From Bacillota bacterium (GTDB taxonomy: Bacteria; Bacillota; Clostridia; Acetivibrionales; DTU013): DNA of 64,000 bases. Both the position numbers and the translations under genes were made by a program. Shown here piece after piece: positions 35,492 to 43,573 of this stretch; position 1 is the first letter of the stretch, and the number at the start of each line of letters is the position of its first letter. The stretch covers positions 1 to 64,000 of the forward strand of contig JAEWQC010000276.1 of assembly GCA_023399355.1 (NCBI GenBank), given 5' to 3'. Below the pieces are notes generated by a model. The model made no database searches. It saw only the letters and a list, made by a program, of their open reading frames with translations, and was not told the origin of the DNA.

Positions 35492-35514
35492 ACCTCACCA
35501 AAATAATATAACAT

Positions 35515-35700
35515 TTATCGTTGTGTTTTTTTCGCTTTCTTAGTTCGCCCATCTATCGGTTTTTCCGCATCCTTCGGAATAGCCCAAACATGACCGAGGC
35601 GATAGGCTCCGGGGATACGGCCTTTATCGCAGAGCACTTCGACCATGCGCTGTGTAAGGCCCCATTCTAATGCTTTATCCTTCGGGGTAACATAATCCAT
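35515..35700 (-). CDS. Small helix-turn-helix protein (excisionase/MerR-like)
   Basis: A 61 aa protein with YVTPKDKALEWGLTQRMVEVLCDKGRIPGAYRLGHVWAIPKDAEKP, the winged-helix pattern of AlpA/Xis-like and SocA/Fic-associated DNA-binding proteins, ending in a basic tail. It lies inside the decayed tRNA-Thr element and may be its former excisionase or a regulator. Intact but without an integrase nearby. Confidence 0.7.
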   Translation of the reverse strand: MDYVTPKDKALEWGLTQRMVEVLCDKGRIPGAYRLGHVWAIPKDAEKPIDGRTKKAKKTQR

Positions 35701-35801
35701 GGCAAAAAACTCCTGTCAAAGTATGTCAAAATTATCATATATCTCTCAAACGAATAATACAAGCTGGATTCACCTAATTAGTGGATAATAAAATGAGCAG
35801 T

Positions 35802-35831
35802 AAAAAAACGTGCAGTCATTGAAACTACACG
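35802..35831 (-). terminator. Terminator following the tRNA-Thr pseudogene
   Basis: CGTGCAGT pairs with ACTACACG (one mismatch) and is followed on the minus strand by seven T, immediately after the CCA end of the tRNA-like sequence. Confidence 0.65.
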
Positions 35832-35837
35832 CCTTTC

Positions 35838-35879
35838 CATTGGAGCTGGTGAAAGGAATCGAACCTTCAACCTGCGGTT
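35838..35879 (-). repeat. Right copy of the 42 bp tRNA-Thr direct repeat
   Basis: Identical over 42 bases to 34154-34195 and forming the 3' half of the tRNA-like sequence at 35841-35915. Probable attachment-site duplicate. Confidence 0.6.
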
Positions 35880-35915
35880 TACGATACTGCTGCTCAGCCT
35901 TTGAGCCACACTGCA
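35841..35915 (-). pseudogene. tRNA-Thr (CGU anticodon)-like pseudogene
   Basis: Read on the minus strand it has a good D arm (GCTC/GAGC), an anticodon loop ATCGTAA (anticodon CGT), a sound T arm and CCA. The acceptor stem fails: the 5' strand pairs with CACCAGC at only three of seven positions, and the anticodon stem has a mismatch. The 5' end has therefore been replaced or has decayed. The 35701-36009 gap holds this, its terminator and nothing else I can support. Confidence 0.6.
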
Positions 35916-36009
35916 TCTACATATGAGGGCGGGACATCCGACTTCGACTTTATTATAATAAAACTGCTATGAAATTCAGCCTACTTTATTAACAACCCCC
36001 GGCCTCTGT

Positions 36010-37392
36010 TTATGCACACAGTTCGGACAGTTTTGCGTGTGGATCTTCCAGCACTGCTGCAATCACCGATAGAAAAAATTCATATATCTGTTCAACTTCC
36101 GGCTTTTGCATAATATCCAGCCGATAGATAAATTGAAATACAAGTTTTTCCTTGTTCACCTGCCTGATCCGCAGTAACAAATGAACTATTTCTTCTTTCT
36201 TTCGTGCGAAGAGCAACTCTTCGTCCGCATTATAATTATCAAAAGATACTATGGTGTTGATGAAAAAGAACCTGCCGTCCGGACTGAGACCTTTATTCTG
36301 ATCTCTCCCGGCATTTTCCTGCTCCCTCCCGACTTCCTCCTGATCTCCTCGAGCTTTTTCCCGATCACTCCCGGCGTCCTCCGGTTTTAAAAAACCGAGT
36401 TTGATCACCTCTTCACGCATCAATCCGGCGTTAAAACTTTTATTCCTGATTGCCGATTTCCACTCATTCATGACCAGTTTCAACAAGTCCATGAAACAAA
36501 GATCCTGATTCATCCGGACCCTGATGGGGAGTAGGCTTGGAAAGCATCCAATCATCTGCTGTTCTTCGGGAGTTACCCTGTTGTGGAAAAAGGTAGAAGT
36601 CAGTACATCGTTGCTGGAATTTGCTTTCGACAGATAGAGAAGCATCAATGCCATGCAGAAAGCAAGAACGGTAATGTGCTGCTGTTTAAAGAAATCCTCC
36701 AGTCTTTCACGTAAATAAAAAGGAAGGATAAATTCAGTACTTGCACAGAGCAGGCAATCCGTGGACACCGTGCCCGGTTTAGGATCACAGGAACCAAAAG
36801 GAGGCGCCAGTTTTTTCATCCAGTACCCTATGCTGTCCCACATCTTTCCCACCTCTGAATCCTCCTGCTGTTTTTGCGCATATTGAAAAAATGATGGTTT
36901 TTCTGCTAACTCTGTGTGTGTTTTGTTCAAAAGGATCTTGTATTCTTCCTCCAATTCCTGCCTGACTAAATTGAAAGACCATCCATCTGAAATCACATGG
37001 TTCAATTTCACAAAACACGCACTGGATTTATGCAAATCCAATATTTTGAATTGAAACAGTTCACAGTTAAATAATTTCATTGGTTTCTCATTTTCGCTGT
37101 CCAGCCAATCCTCTAAAAATGGCGTACCCTTTACCGGACCCAAATCGCATACCTCTATGTCTTTTTTTTCGCAATCGCATAAATACTGAACCACTTCATT
37201 GTCATTCCGGGTCAGCCGGATACGCAGCCCGTCATTTTTTACAATCACGCGATGAATGGCATCCTTTAGCAGATTAGTATCCATTCTGCCGTCAAAAAAA
37301 ATGATGCAGCTCAAATTCATACAATTCTCATCCATATGTTCGAGCATACTGCACATTCCGTTCTGGACCAGTGTCAAGCCGCAATATTCCAT
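36010..37392 (-). CDS. Stand-alone condensation-domain protein (NRPS C-domain-like)
   Basis: About 460 aa. It has the chloramphenicol-acetyltransferase-like fold of NRPS condensation domains. NHVISDGW near residue 134 corresponds to HHxxxDG, with the catalytic second His kept and the first replaced by Asn. FHNRVTPEEQQMIGCFPSLLPIRV is the usual later motif. Such free domains join an acyl or aminoacyl chain held on a carrier protein to an amine or hydroxyl. A charged insert of four heptads lies at about 340-367. ATG at 37392 has GGGAGGG 9 nt upstream. Last gene of the biosynthetic locus; its start lies just after the radical SAM stop. Confidence 0.8.
   Translation of the reverse strand: MEYCGLTLVQNGMCSMLEHMDENCMNLSCIIFFDGRMDTNLLKDAIHRVIVKNDGLRIRLTRNDNEVVQYLCDCEKKDIEVCDLGPVKGTPFLEDWLDSENEKPMKLFNCELFQFKILDLHKSSACFVKLNHVISDGWSFNLVRQELEEEYKILLNKTHTELAEKPSFFQYAQKQQEDSEVGKMWDSIGYWMKKLAPPFGSCDPKPGTVSTDCLLCASTEFILPFYLRERLEDFFKQQHITVLAFCMALMLLYLSKANSSNDVLTSTFFHNRVTPEEQQMIGCFPSLLPIRVRMNQDLCFMDLLKLVMNEWKSAIRNKSFNAGLMREEVIKLGFLKPEDAGSDREKARGDQEEVGREQENAGRDQNKGLSPDGRFFFINTIVSFDNYNADEELLFARKKEEIVHLLLRIRQVNKEKLVFQFIYRLDIMQKPEVEQIYEFFLSVIAAVLEDPHAKLSELCA
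36292..36375 (-). repeat. Four 21 bp repeats inside the condensation-domain gene
   Basis: Four units encode AGSDREK, ARGDQEE, VGREQEN and AGRDQNK. The insert is in frame, charged and likely a surface loop. It looks like recent slippage growth. Confidence 0.75.
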
Positions 37393-37420
37393 AAAAACGT
37401 ACCCTCCCCATCCTGCCTGC

Positions 37421-38593
37421 CTATCTTCCATGAAGATACAAAAGAATACATTTCGGGCATATCGGCATTAAGCCCTGGTCTATAATCAGCCTTGCCTTTT
37501 TATACTGCTCGCTGTTCCACAAATCGCCTACGCTGAGTTCTCTCAAATCTCCAATCGTAAACTCCGGGAACATTTTACATACTGTCACCGTTCCGTCTGC
37601 ATTCACATTCATACGATTTGAGGCTGCAAGACATGATTTTCTGTTCTGTCCGGTCTTTGCCCCTCCAGTAATAAAGTTCTCGACCTCATCCATCTCCAGG
37701 GCGGGTTGATACCTGACCCGAATTTTCCAGGTCTTTGCGTTGATTTTATCCAGATCTTTTTTCAATAAATCGATCCTTTCATGCTTAAGATTGTAAGTAT
37801 ACGAATGCCAGCTTTTTTTCCTGTTCTTGTCGTAACCGGGCAGCCAATTGAATTTGTCCTCAAAGAATTCATCCATTTTCAGGCATGAATCTTCCGGGAT
37901 ATACCATGGAAAGCAGAAATATACCGTGTTGACGCCTTTTTCTTCGAAATACGTCAAATAGTCAAAAAGCTTGCCGACCATACTGTCTGTAATTACGCAG
38001 TTTACAGATACTTCCCCCCTAAAGGCGCCTTTTGCCTTACAGTCCAACAATGTATCTATTCCTCTTATGACTTTTTTATAGGTACCCCTTCCCCGGATAA
38101 AATCATTCTCCTGTTCAAATCCGTCAAGACTGACCAGAACCGCAAGACTCCCGGATATTTTCAGAAGGGACTCCAGATTGTCCTCCATCCCTGTCGCATT
38201 GGTGCAAAGCACAGTCCATCTGGGGTCTTCCGCCAAAAGATCGCAGAATCCGTCCCAGTGTTCATAACAAAGCGGCTCTCCTCCCCATATGTACAAATTC
38301 GATTTTACATCCTTTGTTTCGGAAAATATTTTCTCAATAATTCCAAAGTCCAGATCCATTTTTTGCACACAGGAATCCATATTATTGTGATGTCCGTCCT
38401 CACTCCACTGATAACAGTGTTTGCACCTGAGATTGCACCTGTTGGTAAGCTGAAGCCCGATCTCCTCCGGAAGTCCGGTCGCGAAATCCGGCTTTGACTG
38501 TCTCTCCCGTGATGCAAGTGACATGTTTCGGATCGTTCTTTTAATTCGTTCAAAGGATTTCTCGTCAAATTCAACGTTTGTTTTAGGCTGCAT
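37421..38593 (-). CDS. Radical SAM protein with SPASM domain
   Basis: A 390 aa [4Fe-4S] enzyme. The radical SAM cluster motif CNLRCKHC has Cys53, Cys57 and Cys60; a C-terminal SPASM region (SCLAASNRMNVNADGTVTVCKM ... CPKC) binds auxiliary clusters. Many relatives modify peptides or act as carrier-bound or sugar-processing dehydrogenases. GGAGGAGG lies before the ATG. It stands between the UGT-like and condensation-domain genes. No small precursor-peptide ORF is evident nearby, so a peptide substrate is not supported; an aminoacyl or sugar intermediate is equally possible. Confidence 0.88.
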   Translation of the reverse strand: MQPKTNVEFDEKSFERIKRTIRNMSLASRERQSKPDFATGLPEEIGLQLTNRCNLRCKHCYQWSEDGHHNNMDSCVQKMDLDFGIIEKIFSETKDVKSNLYIWGGEPLCYEHWDGFCDLLAEDPRWTVLCTNATGMEDNLESLLKISGSLAVLVSLDGFEQENDFIRGRGTYKKVIRGIDTLLDCKAKGAFRGEVSVNCVITDSMVGKLFDYLTYFEEKGVNTVYFCFPWYIPEDSCLKMDEFFEDKFNWLPGYDKNRKKSWHSYTYNLKHERIDLLKKDLDKINAKTWKIRVRYQPALEMDEVENFITGGAKTGQNRKSCLAASNRMNVNADGTVTVCKMFPEFTIGDLRELSVGDLWNSEQYKKARLIIDQGLMPICPKCILLYLHGR

Positions 38594-38649
38594 GATCTTC
38601 TTCCTCCTCCTGCTATTTTCTAAAATCTTGGGATAACTGCGCTGATATG

Positions 38650-39735
38650 CTACGCATCACGTTTCATTACCACATCAGGATAGTCAATGGTCGAGCTCCT
38701 GTTCATCAGGTTCCGGTGAAGCCTTTCCAGAATGTCCATGGAAAATCCCGATGTTTTCCAATTTTCATAGGAGATGCCAAATCCCAGGTGTTCCCATATC
38801 TTTGCATTTTTATCTTCCGCTTCTCCGAAAGGGTCCAGTGTAATAATAGGCGTGGCAGACGCAAGCGAATCGAGTAGTGTGCCACCGCCGGGTTTACTGA
38901 TGATTGCCTTTGCTTCTCTGATCGTATCGAATAATTCATGACAGCATTCCTTGTTTTTATAGATGGTTTTTTCTCCAGCCCTGATTTCAGCCATAGGCGG
39001 AAATTCATGACAGCCGTTTCCGTTTTTCATCCATGGGTTCCAGGCCGGATCTATCATGTAATACCTGTGCTCCGTCCCGGCCTCCACCTCTTCAGGAAAG
39101 TATGCAACAATATCCAGCTTGCATCCCGCCCTGTCAAGTTCGGATAATTTACTTTTATAGGTACCCATGCCCCATCCCCCGCCATGTACAACAAACCGGT
39201 CCTTTCGCCGCTCATATTCTATCGGCTTTTGATCCGTTACCGGTATTTCATAGCATAGCCGCCTTTCATTCCAGTTCCATAGCCATATCTGTCCATAATT
39301 GCTGCATATATCGGTGAAATGACTCAGAGACTGGCAAATATCGGCATCAATGTTCAGGACATCCACTTCAATAGGAAAGCCGCTCTTTTCCCTGTACATC
39401 TCCAACAAGGGAACCCAATAACCCGAGAAAATGATAAAGCGCCTTCTGCCGGACTGTTCCCACAAGCCGAACAACTCAGCCACCAGGGATTCATCCAGAG
39501 TGGAAGACATATCTTTGGTCATTTTCCGCCCCTTCAGTGCCAGTCTGAAATTGTCATGAAAAGCCTTCTTGTTGTCCAGAATTTTAGCCTTTTTTTCTTC
39601 TGAAATCAGATTTTCAATCACTGCGACATCCGTATTCACCTTTCTTTTTTTTAATTGGTATTCCAATATCAATGCAGGTATGTAAACACCAAGAGCAACA
39701 CCTGAAGCAAGTATTGTTACTGTTTGATCCTCCAT
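38650..39735 (-). CDS. UGT/MurG-like GT-B glycosyltransferase
   Basis: About 361 aa. The N-terminal Rossmann-like half and the C-terminal ISKPGGGTLLDSLASATPIITLDPFGEAEDKNAKIW resemble the donor-binding domain of MurG and natural-product UGTs. ATG at 39735 follows GGGGGATGTGG at a slightly long distance; the longer frame start lacks a site. It overlaps nothing and sits 56 nt before the radical SAM gene. It would add a sugar to the acyl or peptide product. Donor unknown. Confidence 0.7.
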   Translation of the reverse strand: MEDQTVTILASGVALGVYIPALILEYQLKKRKVNTDVAVIENLISEEKKAKILDNKKAFHDNFRLALKGRKMTKDMSSTLDESLVAELFGLWEQSGRRRFIIFSGYWVPLLEMYREKSGFPIEVDVLNIDADICQSLSHFTDICSNYGQIWLWNWNERRLCYEIPVTDQKPIEYERRKDRFVVHGGGWGMGTYKSKLSELDRAGCKLDIVAYFPEEVEAGTEHRYYMIDPAWNPWMKNGNGCHEFPPMAEIRAGEKTIYKNKECCHELFDTIREAKAIISKPGGGTLLDSLASATPIITLDPFGEAEDKNAKIWEHLGFGISYENWKTSGFSMDILERLHRNLMNRSSTIDYPDVVMKRDA

Positions 39736-39751
39736 TTTGCCACATCCCCCG

Positions 39752-41098
39752 TTAATATATTTTAAATCCAAACGATTTCAGGAACTCCCCTGCTGTGTGT
39801 ATCAACTCAAGCCGCTCTTCTTCCGTTCCGGCTGCTGCAGAATAATAGAGTCTTCCCTTGCATATTTCCGCCTCTCCCTTATCAGGAGAAGCACCGCAGC
39901 TATTCACAAGCAATGTATTGGCCGATAGCGGGAGGATTCCTTTTCCCGTCTCAAGTTCAAACAGAATGCTCGCTTTCTTCATTTCCGAAAGCAGTTGTTC
40001 ATATTCGAACGACTGGGTATATCCAAGAGTTAACAGGCCCAATTGACCTTCCGAGTTGAATTTTTCAAGATACATATTAATATGGCGGTTTACCATCCCC
40101 ATTGTCTTTCTTGCATTAATCTCCACGAGAGGGACAATATTTCCGTCTTTCAGAATCATCGAGTCAATGCCGATTTCTCCGAAATACCCGTCCTTATACA
40201 GTTCCTCCGCAATTTCAACCATCGTTTTAAAGTAGCCCTTTTCTTCCAGAATTCTGTATAGATCTCCGCTGATACAGCAAGTCCCGGCATAGTTGAACCG
40301 GTTATTCACTATTTTTTGCATACTGGATATCCGGATCTTTCCATCTGTGTCCAAAATAAGATTGCAGGAGAAATCTTCCTGTTTGTCCAGAAACGGTTCC
40401 AGTAAAAGCCGTACATGCTTTTGATGATCTTCCTGCTTTTTCATATACCCGGCCAGCTTTAACAGAATCGTCGCCGAGGTGACCAATATGTTTCCTTTTC
40501 CTGATACCCCATACTCGTCCTTCATGAGAAAAGCACCGTCTTTCAGCAGTTCAAGCCCCTTCCGGACAAGCTGCTCCGAGTCGTAAACAGCTTCACCTCC
40601 GGCATTTAAATCCAGCTTTTTTTTAAGGCTGTTGGAATAAATTTTTGAATTTACCGTTTTGACATGTTCCAGTTGGGGCAAGGCATGACAAATATTCAGT
40701 GAGCGGCTCATCTCCAGTGTATTCGGAATGATTGCATAAGGGGAGAGGCAAGTATCCATATCTACCAGTTTCTTAACCCTGGAGATATTGTTTTCCATGA
40801 CAGCCGTTTCGAAAATATTGCAGCTTGTACTGCCACTATTTTCGGTGCAATCCTCCAAATCGGACGAATTGCTGTCAAAGTCAAATCCTATTTGATTCAG
40901 ATAAGCCTTGTGGCAGTCATTCATCTTCTTTCTCGTAATGAGTACATCCCTATCCGCACAAAAAGGAAACAGCAATTCATCCATACAACCGATCATATTA
41001 CTGCTGCCCTGATCATGAATTTCAGGCAATAATGCCGTATTGCCGTCACGCCAGAACTTTTCGGAATCGAATACTCCCATTACCAGCCTCTTATTCAT
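39752..41098 (-). CDS. ATP-grasp ligase-like protein
   Basis: About 448 aa. A glycine-rich ATP loop (KDEYGVSGKGN) near residue 205, a central GEIGIDSMIL and a metal-binding EINARKTMG near 335 place it in the ATP-grasp superfamily (PGM1/carboxylate-amine ligase group). It should activate a carboxylate as acyl phosphate and join it to an amine. ATG at 41098 has GGAGG 7 nt upstream. It lies 38 nt after an acyl carrier protein gene. Together with the condensation domain it suggests amide formation in the product (inference). Confidence 0.78.
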   Translation of the reverse strand: MNKRLVMGVFDSEKFWRDGNTALLPEIHDQGSSNMIGCMDELLFPFCADRDVLITRKKMNDCHKAYLNQIGFDFDSNSSDLEDCTENSGSTSCNIFETAVMENNISRVKKLVDMDTCLSPYAIIPNTLEMSRSLNICHALPQLEHVKTVNSKIYSNSLKKKLDLNAGGEAVYDSEQLVRKGLELLKDGAFLMKDEYGVSGKGNILVTSATILLKLAGYMKKQEDHQKHVRLLLEPFLDKQEDFSCNLILDTDGKIRISSMQKIVNNRFNYAGTCCISGDLYRILEEKGYFKTMVEIAEELYKDGYFGEIGIDSMILKDGNIVPLVEINARKTMGMVNRHINMYLEKFNSEGQLGLLTLGYTQSFEYEQLLSEMKKASILFELETGKGILPLSANTLLVNSCGASPDKGEAEICKGRLYYSAAAGTEEERLELIHTAGEFLKSFGFKIY

Positions 41099-41135
41099 AG
41101 CCCACCTCCATATCCTTCCTGCAGAGATCCCTTCT

Positions 41136-41417
41136 TCAGCCGGCCACAGGGTCATTTTCTGCCACCGGGCCATTTTCTGCCGCCACAGCTTTTTCGATAA
41201 CCTCACATACACTGGCTATCTTCTTCAGATGCTCCATGTCAAGCATGTCAAAATCCATTTCTATATTGAATTCATCCTCCAGTCTGAGCACAAAAGTAAT
41301 CATTTGAAGTGAATCCAATCCGACTTCGCTGATGATGTCGGAGTTGCCATTCAATGTTGCTTTCAAATTGCTGTCGTTTTTTACCTCGCACAGGATTTCA
41401 ATTACTTTTTCAACCAT
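41136..41417 (-). CDS. Acyl/peptidyl carrier protein (second of two)
   Basis: A 93 aa acidic carrier protein; Ser36 in GLDSLQM is the 4'-phosphopantetheine site. Helices I-III fit the carrier fold. The C-terminus has an unusual repeated tail, AENGPVAENDPVAG, from an 18 bp near-duplication. It lies between a GT4 gene and the ATP-grasp gene, so it may carry the amine or amino-acid part, separate from the carrier protein beside FabF. Confidence 0.88.
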   Translation of the reverse strand: MVEKVIEILCEVKNDSNLKATLNGNSDIISEVGLDSLQMITFVLRLEDEFNIEMDFDMLDMEHLKKIASVCEVIEKAVAAENGPVAENDPVAG

Positions 41418-41466
41418 GACTTCACCTCCATAAAATATTAATCCAACTCCAATGAAACCTTTATTT

Positions 41467-42687
41467 TCATCCGGCCCTTTTTGTCAATGCTTCATAGGTA
41501 TGAATCAGCCTCTGTGCACAAAGTTCTCCTTTGTAGGCCTGTGCAAGGATTCCGGATTGCTTCCCGAAGTTCTCCCTCAGTTCCTTGTCTCCGCACAGGG
41601 CATTCAAAGCCAGCACATACTCCTCCCGGCTCTTACAGACATATCCGTTCCCCCTGTGCCGGACGAAATCCACCGGTCCCCCCTTGTTTGAAACGATTAC
41701 CGGCAGGCCTCTGTACATAGCTTCTATAACGGACAGGCCAAATGTATCCGAAGCATGTGGTGAAAAATAGATGTCCACACTGTTATAAACTTCTACCAGC
41801 TCATTCTGGCTCAAAAGCCCCAGGTACTTGATGCTCCTGTCCTTTTCGCACGCCGCTTTCACCCACTCAATTGTCCTGGGGCTGCCACTTCCTGCCAGAT
41901 ACAGTTCAGCCCGCTCATTTTGCTTTGCAGCCTCCCGAAACAATTCCAATACGATCCTTATATCCTTGCCTCCGTCAAACCTTCCCGCATACAATATTTT
42001 GATGGATTCCGATTCCCTGATACCCATATTTTCAGCATTGGACTCAAATACCGCTTCATTGACCCCCAGGAACTTCCCGCAGATAACATTTTCAATCCCA
42101 TGCAGCAGCAGATGCTTCCCTGCATCCCTGCCGGAACACAGTACCATGTCATACCCTTCGTACACCTCATGATAAACCCTGTTCTTATCCTGCATGTAGG
42201 GTGATATGACATGTTCAGGCTTGACCTGCCTGGAAAATTCAGGATAGTTTGTCTGGTAATAGGCTGCGGCAGGGATTCCATGTCTGCCTGCATAGTCAAT
42301 CGCAATCCGGTCACGATAGGCGAATGTTTTGTCCATTCCATACAAGGCAAGGCCGTAGATCCTATCCGGATCATCCACATGAATGACCTCCGGAATAAAA
42401 TCTCCGATTACCGCTTCCAGATCCCACAAACTGCTTTCAAGAAATTTGATTTTATCCGGTCGTAACGTATTTTTCTGGGATGGAACAGGTTTCACAGTGA
42501 CATTCGGAAAGATTTCTCCGAGATAATCCCCGTATGTGGGGTATATCTCTTTTTCCAGGCTGTAATCAGGGCACAGCAGCAATACATGGTGCCCCATATT
42601 GGAAAAATGGCCGCACATATTGTACAGCTGAAAGGAGGAACCCAATGCCTCCGGGAGAAAACCGGCTGCTATAATGCATATGTTCAT
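41467..42687 (-). CDS. GT4-family glycosyltransferase (copy 3)
   Basis: A 406 aa retaining GT-B enzyme. The N-terminus MNICIIAAGFLPEALGSS and the C-terminal EAMYRGLPVIVSNKGGPVDF, holding the E-x7-E donor motif (with the SDTFGLSVIE segment), are typical of GT4. It is the most diverged of three paralogues in the locus. ATG follows GAGAGGAAGG. Downstream is the second carrier protein gene; upstream the 24 bp repeat. Confidence 0.9.
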   Translation of the reverse strand: MNICIIAAGFLPEALGSSFQLYNMCGHFSNMGHHVLLLCPDYSLEKEIYPTYGDYLGEIFPNVTVKPVPSQKNTLRPDKIKFLESSLWDLEAVIGDFIPEVIHVDDPDRIYGLALYGMDKTFAYRDRIAIDYAGRHGIPAAAYYQTNYPEFSRQVKPEHVISPYMQDKNRVYHEVYEGYDMVLCSGRDAGKHLLLHGIENVICGKFLGVNEAVFESNAENMGIRESESIKILYAGRFDGGKDIRIVLELFREAAKQNERAELYLAGSGSPRTIEWVKAACEKDRSIKYLGLLSQNELVEVYNSVDIYFSPHASDTFGLSVIEAMYRGLPVIVSNKGGPVDFVRHRGNGYVCKSREEYVLALNALCGDKELRENFGKQSGILAQAYKGELCAQRLIHTYEALTKRAG

Positions 42688-42775
42688 TGCTTTAACCTTC
42701 CTCTCGGGATTATAAAGTATTTATTCCAAGAAATTTTTTCCAACTCATTACTGCTATGTCCGGCAAGCTATCTTC

Positions 42776-42886
42776 TTGATTTCCGCCAAAGCTGTCCCCT
42801 TGATTTCCGGCAAAGGTATTCCTTTGATTTCAAGCACAGGTATTCCTTTGATTTCAGGCACAGGTATTCCTCTGATTTCAAGCAGT
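42776..42886. repeat. Four and a half tandem 24 bp repeats
   Basis: Units begin at 42776, 42800, 42824 and 42848 (TTGATTTC...), with a partial unit at 42872. On the minus strand each unit encodes E-I-K-G-I-P plus two residues. The array begins inside the stop region of the phosphopantetheinyl transferase gene and resembles that gene's own 3' end (GGAAATCAAGGATCTG). It fills most of the 42688-42877 gap, where no other gene is seen. Confidence 0.85.
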
Positions 42887-43573
42887 TATTAACAGATCCT
42901 TGATTTCCATTTTACGGATGTTCCCCCTGATATTTTCACAAGGACTTTCCACGGCGACGGATATGCAGTAACCGCTGATATGGAAGGACTTGAATGCCAC
43001 TTCATCATTCTTCAGAACGTTGAAGCTGTCAAATGGAATTGCAAGTCCCCGCCCTTTGCATTTTACATAGGATTCCTTCATTGTCCAAAGCCTGCATACA
43101 CTTTTTTTGTCCTCATTGCCGCCGGACATCAGAAACCTGATTTCTCTCTCATGGAAAAATGTCGACACCGTGTGTTGGATTTCCCGTTCCGTTGATTCGA
43201 CATCTATGCCAACCTTACCGTCCAGTATGACTGCACAGGCTGTCACTTCACCGGAATGCGACAGATTGAAGTCGATCCTGCCGTTATGATTTCCACAGAA
43301 TTTGTCATTAAGATCCTTTAGTTGCAATCTGCCGTAAGGATCTCTTTCTATGCATATGTTGTTCACCGGAAGACCGGTAATCCCTGATAATATGCTTTTC
43401 GCCAGCGCCCTTCCGCACAAGAAATGATTTTTCCTGCCTGTACTGGAGCACCTGTGGTAATATTGCAGTTCATCCCTGTCCAGGAACCGGGTCGCATGGA
43501 TTCGGCCTTCCATGTCGGAACCGGTTCTGAGATAATAAATGTCTACCATACCGTTTTGCAGACTAAACGGCAT
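42878..43573 (-). CDS. 4'-phosphopantetheinyl transferase, Sfp type
   Basis: A 231 aa enzyme that loads phosphopantetheine from CoA onto carrier proteins. GIDVEST near residue 115 and WTMKESYVKCKGRGL near 165 contain the Mg2+/CoA-binding residues of the Sfp group. ATG overlaps the end of the preceding GT4 gene by 11 nt, so translation is probably coupled. Both carrier proteins of this locus are likely substrates. The stop codon lies within the first partial 24 bp repeat. Confidence 0.93.
   Translation of the reverse strand: MPFSLQNGMVDIYYLRTGSDMEGRIHATRFLDRDELQYYHRCSSTGRKNHFLCGRALAKSILSGITGLPVNNICIERDPYGRLQLKDLNDKFCGNHNGRIDFNLSHSGEVTACAVILDGKVGIDVESTEREIQHTVSTFFHEREIRFLMSGGNEDKKSVCRLWTMKESYVKCKGRGLAIPFDSFNVLKNDEVAFKSFHISGYCISVAVESPCENIRGNIRKMEIKDLLITA

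Noticed and set aside
35841..35915. Functional tRNA-Thr
   Set aside because: Only three of seven acceptor pairs form and the anticodon stem has a mismatch.
36010..38593. Ribosomal peptide (RiPP) locus around the SPASM protein
   Set aside because: No plausible small precursor ORF was found in the gaps between 35.7 and 42.9 kb. The neighbours are carrier-protein and ligase genes instead.
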